Below, one piece after another: positions 34,201 to 43,984 of a stretch of 64,000 nt of DNA. The DNA comes from Ixodes scapularis (taxonomy: Eukaryota; Arthropoda; Arachnida; Ixodida; Ixodidae), in contig NW_024609857.1 of NCBI RefSeq assembly GCF_016920785.2, positions 70,740,252 through 70,804,251 of the forward strand. The letters run 5' to 3'. The number at the start of each line of letters is the position of its first letter. The stretch's first letter is position 1. The notes under the pieces were generated by a model that was not told where the DNA came from, did no database searches, and saw only the letters and a list, made by a program, of their open reading frames with translations. A program made the translations under genes and the position numbers.

Positions 34201-36724
34201 GGTAAATCTTTGTATTAAATCCCAGCGCGATACGTTGAGAAGCCAATTTTTGCGGGCCGTCCAACGTTCACACCGCCTTTTCATTCGCTCCTCGTGCTCT
34301 TCCTGTCATTGAGAAGGTAGTGCAGCGGACATGGCCTATACACATTTTCCACAAGGGCGCTGCCATCTTGAATGTCGACACTTCTGATATGCGGTAAAAC
34401 ATTTTTTTGATCTCTTCACGCCGCTGGAAGGTGTTGTCGAAAGATGCGTGATTTTCACACATTCCTGTTTTGCCTCACCTATATTTTATCACATATTCCA
34501 CGCTGAAATGTTTTATTATTTTTTTCGTTCCGCGTACCAGATACGGAATTCACGTGACAGAAAATGAAAGGAAGCAGAAAACACCTATAATCAGTAGCGT
34601 GTCTGGCTCGCAACCGAGGGTTCGTGGGTTCGAACCCCGCCTAAAACATCACACTTTTCTTTAACGCAAATAAATTTATTTTAAGGGAAATTAATTAAGA
34701 CATGCGGCAATATTTAATTCGCATTACATGTCAGTTTTTCAATCGTTTTTATTCCACGCGTGCAGTCACGTGAGCGTTCAGAGTTGTTGGATATCCCCGC
34801 GCGTGGTAATGTGGCTGCGACGTCATGACCATATCGACCGATCAGGGGTTTCTCGTCATAACTCGACCGACGCCGGCTTTTCTGCGACACGAGCTCCTTA
34901 ACGCGTTCGCGTTAAACTCTCTGAAGTGTTGCTGAGAGACTCAGCTGCTCTACGATGTGAAACGCCACTCTTGCTTTGTGTTGTGCTAAATACTTTTGCC
35001 GCCCTACATTGGCACTTAACTTTCGTAGGTGTCCTATCTGGTCCCCATACTGGATTGTGTTTGATATTCCTGCCCTAAAGCAGAGATTAGATCCTAAAAT
35101 GCAATGTTGGTGGCTGCGACGCTTGGTTCTGTGTATTCTTTTCTGTTAGGTTTTTTTGCGTCTCAGTGTTGGTGGCTTCTCATCACTAAAAAGTCTGTAG
35201 TCACAAATGGCTTCCGAAATGTAGGGTGTGACGAGAGCAAAATAACTTAATATAACTTCGTAGCCAGTGAGATTCTTCAATTAGCTGATAAGAAACCCTA
35301 AGAACCAGTCACGACGTAACACTCAAGCAGATAATAAGCCGCATCCTGTGTTTCTTAAGCTGCCAGTGACTGTAGACCAGGGTGTAAGATAGACAGGTGG
35401 GGAAACGGCCTACCGCAGCGCCGTGACCGGATTGTGTACTCGTCTGCTTGCGGGTACCCCCGATTAACGACAGATGGCGCTGCGGCGAGAGGAAAAAAAT
35501 TGGAATCGGATTTGCATGGAACTCTATGGGAGAGTGCGCAAAATAAACCGAGTGCACGACAGTCCTCCATTAAAAATCCACGAGAAACCATCTCCGTCAG
35601 TTTAGCCGGTCGGTACCGGTCGCCCACCTGGAGTGGGAGTTCGCGGTGCTCCACATAGATGGCGCCATAAAAAAAGAGAAAACCAAGAGGGACACAATCC
35701 GGTCGCTCCTTTGGCTCTCGTTTCCCCACCTGTCTATCTTACACCCTGCTGTAGACAATGAGGTGTACCATTGAGAAAGTCGCGTGTCTACTGGTTCGCG
35801 TGCTGTGGCCATACACCTCTCACAAGATCTACATATATGGAGCGCTAGTTCGTTTGATTCTTTTGCAAGGGCTATGGTGACGTCAGCACGCCGTGCTTTG
35901 ATTGGCTCTATCTGATTGAGGGATAGTGGGTAGTGTCGGGGTTGCTAGACCTCAAAGCAGTTAGCTTTAAGGTCAGCCCACAATCTGAGCCAGTCAGAGC
36001 TCAGCATTATGACGTCACAACAACCTCTGCAGAAGAAGCAGACGAACTTGCGCTCAGCATTAAGTACGTAAAATTATATTGGACATATATTGCTTTTATA
36101 ATGAAATCAAAAACATTGCGGTGCAGCTGAATTTATTATACACGCTTCAATAGGGGGTGAGTCAGCGCGTGTTACGATCTGTATTGGAGATTACTTGTGG
36201 TTATACAGTTAGCAAGAACACTTTTTTCTACACATCACGTCGCGACTTGAAATAAGTCCTGACAAAAACTACAGGCCCGCAATCTTTGCTCAGAAACAAT
36301 ACTTGTTTGTACGAGCAGTCCATGAAAGAACGCGCCTTCTAGCGTCAGTTCTCCTACAAGCACAGCACTTCTTGGATTGTAGATATCACTGATTCGTGCA
36401 GGCCGTGTGATGCAGGCTAAATAAATCAAGAATCTCCTTTACACATTACCGCCCTGACATGTCGTTTACATTTTTATTGATTTCAGATTGCGCTGGCTCT
36501 GGGAGTCTGGGCTTCCGCAGGATTGGGTGCACAACCAAATGGAGAGGGCCCTCGAGTCAGAGAAATCGAAGGGAGGTGTCAGTGCCAGCAATATGAAGCT
36601 GGAAGACGTCGGAGCCATCTTCTACTTGTTTTTGATAGGGCTGGGTTTTTCCGCATCTGTGTTTATCCTCGAAGTTTTTGCGGCTTTTGTTGCTTCAAGA
36701 CAGAATAAGCTGTCGCCGCAATGA
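19155..36724 (+). CDS. Ionotropic receptor (divergent iGluR family), 3' seven exons
   Basis: Seven exons with GT-AG borders and matching phases join into 410 residues plus stop (19155-19258, 21530-21620, 22173-22334, 25521-25653, 27270-27487, 30292-30578, 36487-36724). Order: S1 lobe (1-119), with GSWGGQFGML and the agonist-arginine site TPKR (Arg80); M1 (about 120-140, VWAALLSCLCIL); pore loop (about 149-163, YFFELFGNML); M3 (about 177-196, WISSIWWLAVLVVTTG); S2 (197-373), with RGST (Thr230) and CDLL (Asp281); M4 (about 374-402, AIFYLFLIGLGFSASVF). M3 lacks the SYTANLAAF gate motif of true glutamate receptors, as in arthropod IRs. The role is presumably a ligand-gated cation channel of chemosensory neurons at the dendritic membrane. 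The N-terminus (signal peptide and S1 start) is missing and may lie upstream of the window. No frame lesion is seen, so the gene looks intact where visible. Confidence 0.9.
21530..21620 (+). CDS. IR gene exon (b): S1, NGSWGG loop
   Basis: Acceptor TTTTTTCAG; the first base completes Asn. It reads YVVRVPKDSFYAGTFPNGSW then GGQFGMLDRN. NGSW-G is the family hallmark before the lobe-1 helix. Donor GTACGT at 21621, phase 0. Confidence 0.88.
22075..22110 (+). other. Possible relic of a duplicated IR exon start
   Basis: TTGCAG then AGATGTGACATCAC (about 22083-22100) resembles the real exon (c) start ACAG-GAATGTGATATCGC 90 bases downstream and would read RCDIT. It degenerates immediately after, so it is not a usable exon. 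Confidence 0.25.
22173..22334 (+). CDS. IR gene exon (c): S1 with agonist Arg
   Basis: Acceptor TTACACAG in phase 0; it reads ECDIAISPTVATPKRFELGI and on to VAALDRW (54 codons). The D-I-A-hydrophobic...T-x-x-R block aligns by eye with DIAIAPLTIT-x-x-R of vertebrate iGluRs, so the Arg is the amino-acid carboxylate contact. Donor GTGCGT at 22335. Confidence 0.9.
24823..24868. repeat. Perfect snap-back palindrome, 21-bp stem, 4-nt loop
   Basis: ATGATTTCCCTGCCGAATCT plus G pairs exactly with its inverse across the loop ACAG. It lies in an IR-gene intron. Confidence 0.9.
25521..25653 (+). CDS. IR gene exon (d): M1 and pore loop
   Basis: Acceptor TTTTTCTACAG; it reads VWAALLSCLCILSLMMVVPY (M1), a basic linker and FVDYFFELFGNMLFE (re-entrant pore helix). 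Donor GTATTT at 25654 leaves phase 1. Confidence 0.88.
27270..27487 (+). CDS. IR gene exon (e): M3 and start of S2
   Basis: Acceptor GAATCGCAG; the first two bases complete Ala. It reads ASPDPPETQYGRWISSIWWL, the M3 helix AVLVVTTGFTGFMKA, then NTVEDVV and FIMRGSTYERLFS. Thr of GST is the glutamate-contact threonine position. Donor GTGAGT at 27488, phase 0. Confidence 0.9.
28443..28487. repeat. Perfect snap-back palindrome, 21-bp stem, 3-nt loop
   Basis: The arm AGATCACGGCGTCCCAAAGC plus G pairs exactly with its inverse across CTC. It directly abuts the half MITE at 28.49-28.61 kb and may have replaced that MITE's left arm. Confidence 0.9.
28490..28612. mobile_element. Foldback MITE family F1, right half
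   Basis: It shares the ordered words CCCACTATCC, CAGAGCCAATCAGAGC, TGACGTC, AAGAAGCAGACGAACTTGCG with the copies at 35.87-36.06 and 55.55-55.78 kb. The left arm is missing here. There is no coding content. Confidence 0.7.
29978..30002. repeat. Poly-C run
   Basis: About 25 consecutive C, probably of unreliable length in the assembly. It lies in an IR-gene intron. Confidence 0.9.
30292..30578 (+). CDS. IR gene exon (f): S2 lobe
   Basis: Acceptor TTTTGAGCAG in phase 0. It starts with ATG, but this Met is internal. It reads MSPRPLYKRLWQQVLKTGGL, then AMFFCDLLLLY (Asp at the acidic agonist contact) and YDYVINNEFTMFVRKG, the S2 strand before the final helix. Donor GTATGA at 30579, phase 2. Confidence 0.9.
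31177..31472. mobile_element. MITE with TTAGAGCGCAGCTCTT ends
   Basis: The left end TTAGAGCGCAGCTCTT is an exact inverted match of the right end AAGAGCTGCGCTCTAA. The interior has GTCGCCGTCGCCGTC and a cluster (31279-31385) of CGCTAAATTTAGCG-type palindromes in alternating orientation. A decayed relative with the same right end lies at 39.85-40.02 kb. It is in an IR-gene intron. Confidence 0.78.
31805..31965. repeat. Dispersed repeat, copy 2 (partner at 18.3 kb)
   Basis: GATGACGAGGCAGCCA, CATTGGCTGAG, GGGAGAAACAAAGGCGCG, ACGCACAAGGTG and CACGCCGTAT occur in the same order as at 18340-18460. Confidence 0.65.
32668..32699. repeat. Perfect 32-bp palindrome, no loop
   Basis: TTCTGTTTTCACTATG is followed directly by its exact inverse. 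It is adjacent to a second snap-back palindrome. Confidence 0.92.
32703..32743. repeat. Perfect snap-back palindrome, 19-bp stem, 3-nt loop
   Basis: CATTTTTATTCAGACACGT pairs exactly with its inverse across CCA. It begins three bases after the preceding palindrome. Confidence 0.92.
32760..33740. other. Intronic sequence, nothing recognised
   Basis: AT-rich IR-gene intron with a T run near 33185. There is no repeat or coding signal I can support. Confidence 0.5.
33745..34258. mobile_element. Long foldback element, about 510 bp
   Basis: The outer arms match: GCAAAAATTGGTTTCTCAAC (left, about 33752) against the inverse of GTTGAGAAGCCAATTTTTGC (right). The match continues inward through the GCGATACG block. 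The inner parts also pair (GGAGACGCTGCCGAAAGATGG versus the inverse of the 34010-34050 segment), so almost the whole element is one hairpin. The open frames on the two strands (33908-34093 + and 33852-34058 -) resemble each other because of this symmetry and are not genes. Confidence 0.78.
34590..34650 (+). repeat. tRNA-like SINE head fragment
   Basis: AGTAGCGTG-TCTGGCTCGCAAC, then the strong B box GGGTTCGAACCCC. The A-box half is incomplete and no SINE body is visible. It is in an IR-gene intron. Confidence 0.5.
35378..35748. mobile_element. hAT-type MITE, 371 bp, 30-bp TIR, 8-bp TSD
   Basis: The terminal repeats start CAGGGTGTAAGATAGAC and are identical over 30 bp (35378-35407 and 35719-35748). 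CTGTAGAC flanks both sides exactly (35370-35377, 35749-35756). An 8-bp duplication and CAGGG ends define the hAT superfamily. There is no transposase. The perfect ends suggest a recent insertion into the IR-gene intron. Confidence 0.93.
35870..36060. mobile_element. Foldback MITE family F1, complete copy
   Basis: The left arm TGACGTCAGCACGC...GATTGGCTCTATCTGATTGA pairs with the right arm CAATCTGAGCCAGTCAGAGC...TGACGTCA. It ends AAGAAGCAGACGAACTTGCG as in the 28.5- and 55.7-kb copies. It is in an IR-gene intron. Confidence 0.75.
36487..36724 (+). CDS. IR gene exon (g): M4 and stop
   Basis: Acceptor TTGATTTCAG; the first base completes Arg. It reads RLRWLWESGLPQDWVHNQME, a linker, LEDVGAIFYLFLIGLGF (M4 with the LEDV entry motif) and a short basic tail ending NKLSPQ and TGA (36722-36724). 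Confidence 0.92.
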
Positions 36725-38420
36725 CCTGCCTAAGGACAACAGCTTTTGAACGAGGACTAAACCAGGTCCTGGCACCTTGCGTACAGCGTGTTAAATGAAG
36801 GTATAAAATCGCCTGTTCCAAAGACGACCCTCAGATATGAAAATTGTATTGAAAATTTCATGGCTCAGCATTACCAGCAATGTTAATTTACTACTCTAAA
36901 AAAAATTCTTGGCTGCTTTTAGATAAATTTGGGTATATTAGGGTGCCTCAATGTCCTTCCGTTTTAGGGTGATGCCATCGTTTGTAGTACCCAATGCCGA
37001 CAGCGCGCGCTCAGGGGAAAACTACAGAGAAATCGCCGGAAACAAAATGTCACCGTAGCACAGTCAGCGCCACGTGCGCGTGCAGGAACACGCTCTTTCA
37101 CGCGCTTAAGAACAAAAAATAAAAATAAGCGTTCGAAACAAAATGGCCTGATGTCATCACCCCAAGCAAAGCGCAGTTGAAGGCACCCTAGGCTTTATTT
37201 GTGTGTTATATGATCATTGTTATAACTCCTCTAAAGTTTACAATCGGCACTACATTGTATTTCACGAAACACTTATGGAGCTAGAATAAGAACCCGGAGG
37301 TACACGACATAGTGAACCCCTAGTGAGTGCTAGAAATAGGATTGACGCTGTATGTGTATATGCAAAATATATCGTCCACCCACGTTTTATCATGTGCGAG
37401 CGTAGCATATTAGTCAGAATGATTACACAGACCGAGATGTTATAGTTTACACACAGCTTGGAATAGCCTGGACACTTATTGTTCTTGCCACGGAAAACTA
37501 AAGTATACTACTTAATCCTGCCTACTTCTGAAGGTCGTTCTGACAAGAATTGATAAAACGAAAAAATATTCTGTCGCATTATCATGAAAATTTCAAACCT
37601 GTTGTTGCACACTAGATGATTCGTGTGTTACATATTCCCCAGCGTTTTATGCTTCGAAGAATACTGAGGATGTTTTGCAAGAGGGCGTAATTTGGTACCA
37701 ACTTTTTACTTCAATGCCAATCTCTCAAAAAAAAAAAAAAGATTACAGAAACGTACGCTTAATGTGCTGCCAATTCGTGAGTTCCGTCTATGTAACCCTA
37801 AGCGTACCCTTTTAAATGAAGTAATCCGAGAATGGCAAGACGTTTATGTTGCAAAGTGTAAAATGAACCCACTATTATAAAAGTTGTAATTTAATGAATC
37901 GCTAAATGCTTTATACATTTCTGTATTGACACACTTGAGGCGTCATAGTTTTTCACGTACTATTTGTCACTGTCACTGTGATTAGTGAAGAATAAATAAA
38001 GAATACATTGAAGTGTTTCACTCCGAAGTTCGCAATATTTGCGTGCAGTTTAAGATGAGCGTGCTTTGTTTATGATAAACGAGATCTAGTTTTGATGATT
38101 TACAGTCACCATGCGAAAGCCACGTGACAAAGCCCTTGGTCAAAGATCACATGAAAACTTGGGGGACGCTTATACGGACCATGAAGGCAATTTTGAAGTT
38201 TTATTTGATGATTGAAATGGGAGTCAGGGACGTCTCAGACACAGATGACCAAGTTCTAGTCCGAACAGTAGTTTGGGTACCGCAGCATTAAATTAAACAG
38301 GTATGCTTATAATCGCACCGGGAATGATGCCGGAGACCTCCCCGAGACGGTTGCAGAAACGTGAACTAAAGCGCTGCGTCATATCGAAGCATGACTACAA
38401 CGGGCCCCTCTTCAGGCGGC
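36725..38420 (+). other. IR gene 3' UTR and intergenic sequence
   Basis: The IR stop codon is followed by AT-rich sequence. Candidate polyadenylation signals AATAAA occur near 37119 and, as a doublet, at 37991-38000. I cannot tell which is used. No other feature is seen. Confidence 0.45.
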
Positions 38421-38423
38421 TGG

Positions 38424-39622
38424 TTCAAACCATAGAATTATTATAATGTACGCTAGAGGTTCAACTGGAGCTAGTGTCTATGCGACTTCCCGAAGGCAAA
38501 TTGAAGCAGACAGCAACCAGTCAACTTTTGCGGTGCTCCTGTGTATTCCTATGGGAAAACGCGCGTGAATTTTGTCTCTTCGCCGGAAAGTAACATAAAT
38601 AACTTTTATTATTTCGGTTGTACCGGATAGTATTACCTTTATCAATATTGTAAAAGTGTAACTGCCTTAATTGCAGCATTTTTCTTTACTATTGAACGAT
38701 GTTACGCTTTGCTATATTTCAGGCCCAAACCTCCGTTCCATGGCCGGTATGTAAAAACGAGCGACGATTCTGAGCTAACTAACGATCGAAAGGAATGTAG
38801 AGTGTGTTCAAGGTTCGCTAGCATTCCGGTGCCGGTTATATATTGCTAATATGCCCGTCCTCTCACTCTATGTATATGACTCCGTCGTGCATCTTTACGA
38901 TCGGTTAAGGACATTCGAATGTAAAAAAAATAAAGCACGTGGGCTACAAAAGGTGTGTCTTTTGATTATTTCGTATGTCAGGCAGTTTTTATCGGGCACC
39001 TGTTCACTGACTTTCCCCATTTGTAAATATTTGGAGCGTGTTGTTGATGATTTGAACCCAGAACGTGCATATTCGCACATATTCACGGGCAGAAAAAATA
39101 AAGCAGTACTTATTTATTGCAAATCGGACTATATTACGTGGCTTTCAATTAATTTTGATCGCCTGCATGCGCAAGGAGTTACTTATCCAGTGTGATTGCG
39201 TAGTTTTTGTCTTCTCTTTTGGTTTTCCATATGTCCTTCGTTCGTTTGACACGTATATCCCCCATGGCGGAAAGCGCCGACGCCGTGTTCGCGCTAACAG
39301 TGTCCAGCAGTGCACACAAATACATGTACGAAACGGTTTTAGCACCGTTTTTCATGCCACGAATTGCAAATAGAAACGCCGTAACTGACCAATTATTTCG
39401 TCTGTGTGACTGAGAAATGTTCCAATGTGCCTAGTACGTACGAAATATTTGTGATATTTGCTCTTGTAATCGAGCGCAACGAGAAAATGCACACGCTTTT
39501 TCCCATAGAAAAGCATTACTGGAAGTCAATTTCCGACTGGTTTCTGTCTGCTTCAATTTGCAGCAGCACACTAGCGCCACGTGAACCTCTAGCGTGCATT
39601 ATAATAAGTCTATGGTTCAAAC
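38424..39622. mobile_element. 1.2-kb unit with about 150-bp inverted repeats
   Basis: The left arm (38424-38580) and inverted right arm (39478-39622) share ACCATAG-NTTATTATAATG, CGCTAGAGGTTCA, CAAATTGAAGCAGACAG-AACCAGTC and CTATGGGAAAA. It is either one transposon with long TIRs or two head-to-head copies of one repeat. The interior open frame (38851-39195, 114 residues) is not recognisable. No clear target duplication was found. Confidence 0.7.
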
Positions 39623-39844
39623 GAATAATGCGCTCTTCGAGTTGCGTTGGCGTCGGCGAGTTGGACAGAGAGTTAGGAGTGTCACCCGCTCTGAGGTGAC
39701 GATTGAAGTGTCGTTGGCAAGTCTGGGGCGCCCTCGTAAAGCGCCAATCCGGAGTTTCTCGTCCTCGAATGTATCCCCCGTTCCGTCGGCGTGAGGCAAT
39801 ACCACCTAGAAGACAAGGCCGGCGTATGACGTCATCGTTAGTAG

Positions 39845-40030
39845 ATTCCCGACCCGCCCCAAGCGGTCGGGGAGGAGGAGCAAGAGGACGAGGGGAGGAG
39901 CACAGGAGGACGCGAGGAGGAGGAGGGGAGGAGGAGAGAGTACGGATGAGGAGGAGGGACTCACCTCCCCTCCATACCCTCCCCTTTTCCTCCCAAAAAA
40001 GCTGCACTCTAATTCGACATTATAGGGAGT
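39845..40030. repeat. Decayed relative of the 31.18-kb MITE (right end)
   Basis: Purine-rich GGAGGAGG tracts, then CCTCCCCTTTTCCTCC, AAAGCTGCACTCTAATT and TTATAGGGAGTTATAAACG match the right end and flank of the element at 31.18-31.50 kb. Confidence 0.55.
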
Positions 40031-40039
40031 TATAAACGT

Positions 40040-40690
40040 TTCATTTTTATTTGCTCTGCTCTATAATACACTAGGTTTCGGGTTTCCAGGACTGAAAAAT
40101 ATGTTTTAGTTAATTAATTTTTGTTACGCCAGTCACAAATATCGAGGTCATTGTCCTTTGAAGAAATAATCCTAAACATTTATATGACTATCCTAGAGTC
40201 GTCTCAGTTCCCGTGGTACTCTATAACCCTCATACTTCCCCAAATACGAGACCAAATGATATATTGTGTGCCGCAAAAGTTATCGTGCCTGACGGTCGAG
40301 TTTTCACACTTCTACCAACGTTATTTATAAACAGCCTACCAACATTGTGTATAAAAACATTAAACATTTTATAAATGTAATTAACAATACATCACATTTT
40401 TTCATTAATCTAAAACCCTCAAGTGTTGACAATATGCCAGCAAATTGTGGACAAAGGTAATTAATAGTGTTTTTATTAAATCATTCTCCAGTGATTGCAG
40501 CCTGAAGTATCAACAGCTGAAAAGGTTATTTACCGAAGAATAAAATTTGTTTTCTTGATTATGTTGTTGTTGCTGAGATCATAGGAAAGTTTCGATTGTC
40601 TTCTTCGGCTTAAGTAGGTGATAACATTTCGCGTCTTTATGTTTCGCTCTACAATCAGAACTAATTTTGAACGCTACCGAGCGCGGAAGT
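40040..40690. other. AT-rich stretch, nothing recognised
   Basis: No coding or repeat signal beyond scattered AT-rich words. Confidence 0.5.
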
Positions 40691-40697
40691 GCTGTCT

Positions 40698-40769
40698 TCC
40701 GCGGGTGGCCAAATGGTTCTCGTGCTTGCCTCCCACGCAAAAAGCCGAGGTTCGATGCCTCTCCGCGGA
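40698..40769 (+). tRNA. tRNA-Gly(CCC)-like sequence, probably pseudogene or SINE head
   Basis: It is 72 nt long, with a perfect 7-bp acceptor pairing TCCGCGG/CCGCGGA, an A-box-like GTGGCCAAATGG, an anticodon arm TTGC-CTCCCAC-GCAA with loop anticodon CCC, and a B box GAGGTTCGATGCCTC. The D stem does not pair well, and GATGCC departs from the B-box consensus. It is more likely a SINE head or tRNA pseudogene than a working gene. Confidence 0.5.
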
Positions 40770-40774
40770 TACAG

Positions 40775-42725
40775 CTTTTTGTTGTTTCTGTAATGTCGCG
40801 TTCTGGAAAATTCGAAAACCCTGTTGCTTATTCTAGGTTGGAATGTTCTACGCGCCGAACTTTCTACGCCGATTGTTCCAGAAGACTGCGCGTCTACATA
40901 AGGGGGTCTGCGTGGCGAGCCGTAGTCAGTCTCGCCCCAGCGTTTCGATCTCGCAGTTTCGCCGTCATCGACGCCTGCAACGTTAACGATTTCCTGTTTT
41001 GTTTTGGGCACAAGTTCGCCCCCTTAAACGTTTAGTTTGTTTCAGTTTTCATCCCCTCATTAATTGTCGTTCGTGACAATATTCTGGCGGAGCAGATTCT
41101 ATAGTAAACAATGTTGCGACACGCGAATACCATCTTTGCGTGTGTTTTTTCTTTTTTTTTTTTTTTTTTTGCGACTTTGTGTGTGATTAAAGACGAAACC
41201 TGCACCAGCATCGTAGTATCACCCCGGTTTGTAGTACTTTTGTGGGAAATGCAGCAATGAACTACCAAGTAGAAGATCACAATTAAACTGAAATTAAAAA
41301 AAAAGAAAGGAAATGGATCAGTATCTTTAGTAATTAAACCCGTTCACCGTCGATTTCTTTTTTACGATTTTAGTACCAAATAAGTTGTCTAAACGTGCAT
41401 GTGTTTTTTTTTTGTTTTTTTGTTTTTTTTATCTTGAAACCTATAAGTATCAAGTGAACCAGAAGTATATAAATAGGAAGAAAGAGTAAGTTCGGATGTA
41501 TTTCGAACTTTGCGACTGATTACAACAAATTTATGCCGTGGATACCAGACCTCAAATAGGGAGTTCAAATGGTTAAGAACTTAAGTGTACTGCAGTACAC
41601 CGCATTTATTTATATATGTACGTTTAACAAGATGGGGGAGATGGAATGGGTCTAATGCCCGAACTTACTCTAAGGGGGAGGCTCCACTTCGTCTCCACAT
41701 TTTTATATGCTTTGTCGCAACTATACTCTTTTCCCTTCCCCCAAGCCCAAGGCATCGTTTGCCAGCGGGCACGACGCCGAACTGATGTCTTGAGCTCATG
41801 CACAGCACGGTTCCAGAGCACAAACTTTTGTCTTCTGCCGGAGATTCCGACACACACAGTGCGGCTGGGCTTGAGGCAATTGATGGATACGGGCTTTTCT
41901 GTTTCCAAGCCCTAGGAGGATTGACTTGGGCTGGCAGAATTAGAACCATCATACGGCGACTCCACGCGGTTTCTTGAGAAGCGTCTAGTCAACCAATTAC
42001 CTGCGCACATTTCGCCAAGTCAGCACCCACGAAAATATTATAATTCCGTGGAAGTCGTGTTTCTGGTAGACATGGTCTCCCATGGTCTCCTTGAGTTGCA
42101 AGACATAAATCCGCAAATCGGGGACAGCTTCGGCTGTAAAGTTGTGAGAGAATTCGCCCGAAAGACCCTCTGTCGTTTGTTGTAGCTAGTTTCCGCTACA
42201 AAGTGTTGCATCTACGAAGCAATGAAAGCTTTAGCAACTGATTGAGCAATCATCTATTTTCTTGAGATGCTGCTTGCGGTAACCGGATAAGCCTATCGAC
42301 ACAGGTGAGCATAAATAATAATCTATGCGATGGAGGCAGAAGTCTGACAAAATAAATATATACACTAGAGAACCTGGCATCCGGATGTTGAACCATGCAT
42401 GACGCTAAATCAAATCAGTGTCGTTGAATTTTGGCTCTCTGGGACTTCTGGTAGGTTCTTGCCCACTCATAAAAATCGGTATTGATTTTTGACCAGACAC
42501 ACCTTGGTGTGACAAGCCGTCGATAAATTTGAATAAACTATTTGAAGGGTTAATCACGGTGTCCTTTTCTTGTATAAGCGTGTGAGAGGGACACTAATGT
42601 GATCTATGTGTTGTTATTGTATCTCGCTTGCAATGAGAAAGTCTTATACGTAAGTAAAGCATAAAGAAGTCCCCGTGTGGCTTTTACCTGTAAGCAGAGA
42701 GATATCTCGAAAATAGAAATTATCG
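40775..42725. other. Intergenic; no gene recognised
   Basis: It contains T-rich runs (41145-41170, 41405-41430). A less AT-rich block at 41624-41952 has overlapping open frames on both strands but no recognisable domain. Confidence 0.45.
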
Positions 42726-42727
42726 CA

Positions 42728-42879
42728 TATTTCGGCCTTTAAGATCATGTCCGAATGCCGTTTTGACTCCGAAAACCGGTGCAAACATTTAAGCACTTCT
42801 TCGTGTACTGAATAGGTGCTGAAATGTGTGTATCGGATTTTGCAGGTCAAACGGCATTCGGACATTAAAGGCCGAAATA
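42728..42879. mobile_element. Foldback MITE, 150 bp
   Basis: TATTTCGGCCTTTAA...TGTCCGAATGCCGTTTTGAC at the left is repeated inverted as GTCAAACGGCATTCGGACATTAAAGGCCGAAATA at the right, spaced by about 75 bp. There is no coding content. Confidence 0.82.
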
Positions 42880-43420
42880 GGTGATTATTGTTGTTTTCGG
42901 TATTTCTCTGGGCTATACAGGTTTCTGATGGTGTGCCTTGATCAAATCAATTCTTAAGAACATTGTCGTGCCGTGTATGTAGAGGGGAAAAATCTTTGAT
43001 GTGGTGAACGGATACTTATGTTATTCAAAGCGCAAAAACCCCCGCTTGGACGCCAGTCGCCGGGTGTGTACTGAGGCATACCATGTGGGAAATGAAGCGG
43101 TCCGGAGCTAATCGGTGAGGTGAGCGTGTGCGCGGTTAGGCGATTGTGTGACGCTTGAGAGGCCATATAACGTGAAATCTTGGAATTCGTTTAGAACGTA
43201 TTCATAAAGGGTGTTCTGTATACATGTTTTGTAACGAATGTTGGGACACTACCGCAGCTGTTCTTTCTACAGCCAACTGGTCGTGGGGTCAAACAGGTGC
43301 GAGCTGCCTATGTCGAAGAACAGTGCAAAGTAGGAAAAGGAACCTGTCTTATAAAAAAGGTGGTTCATATGAGTGTGAGTTTCCGGGGAAAGAATTAAAG
43401 CTGAAATGACCTCTTATTTT
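42880..43420. other. Intergenic; nothing assigned
   Basis: A - strand frame (43166-42954) of 70 residues has no recognisable domain. Confidence 0.4.
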
Positions 43421-43510
43421 CGAAGAGTTCCCACCGGGAAGAAAACGGTGGAAACCCTTCGGTACCGAAGAGTTCCCACCGGGAAGAAAACGGTGGAAAC
43501 CCTTCGGTTG
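43421..43510. repeat. Exact tandem duplication of a 45-bp hairpin unit
   Basis: Two adjacent copies of CGAAGAGTTCCCACCG...CGGTGGAAACCCTTCG. Each folds on itself with two mismatches around the loop GGAAGAAAA. The copies are identical over at least 43 bp, so the duplication is recent. Confidence 0.92.
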
Positions 43511-43984
43511 ACGCTGCAGCTCACAGGTCACTAACGCTCAAATCTGCTGGATCTGCTGTTTTTTTTTTGTTTTTTTTTTTTTTGTTTTTTATTTATCTCA
43601 GGGAAGCTATCACGTTTTCGCTATATATTGTGCCATATTTGAGTATAGTAGCGTTCAACCAGAGTTTTTTTTTTTTTTTTTTCATTCTCCCACTGTGCAA
43701 TAAAAAAATAGTTTTTTTTTTTCACATACTTTAATGTTTTCTATTTTTCTAGAACCTACATTAAAACAATTTGGGTATATTAAATGCACCACATAAAGAC
43801 CCACCTTTGTGAAAAGGTTCATTGCACTCAGTTTATTGGTTTGTTTATACAAATTTGTTTACGCCCAATAAAAAAGCGCTCGAGAACATACTGTAGATTA
43901 CGATATATTTACCTAGTTCAGTACTGCTGTAAGCCTGGAGTCGTTAAAGAGCACCACTCTGTGGTAATGGACGATGTCCGTCCA

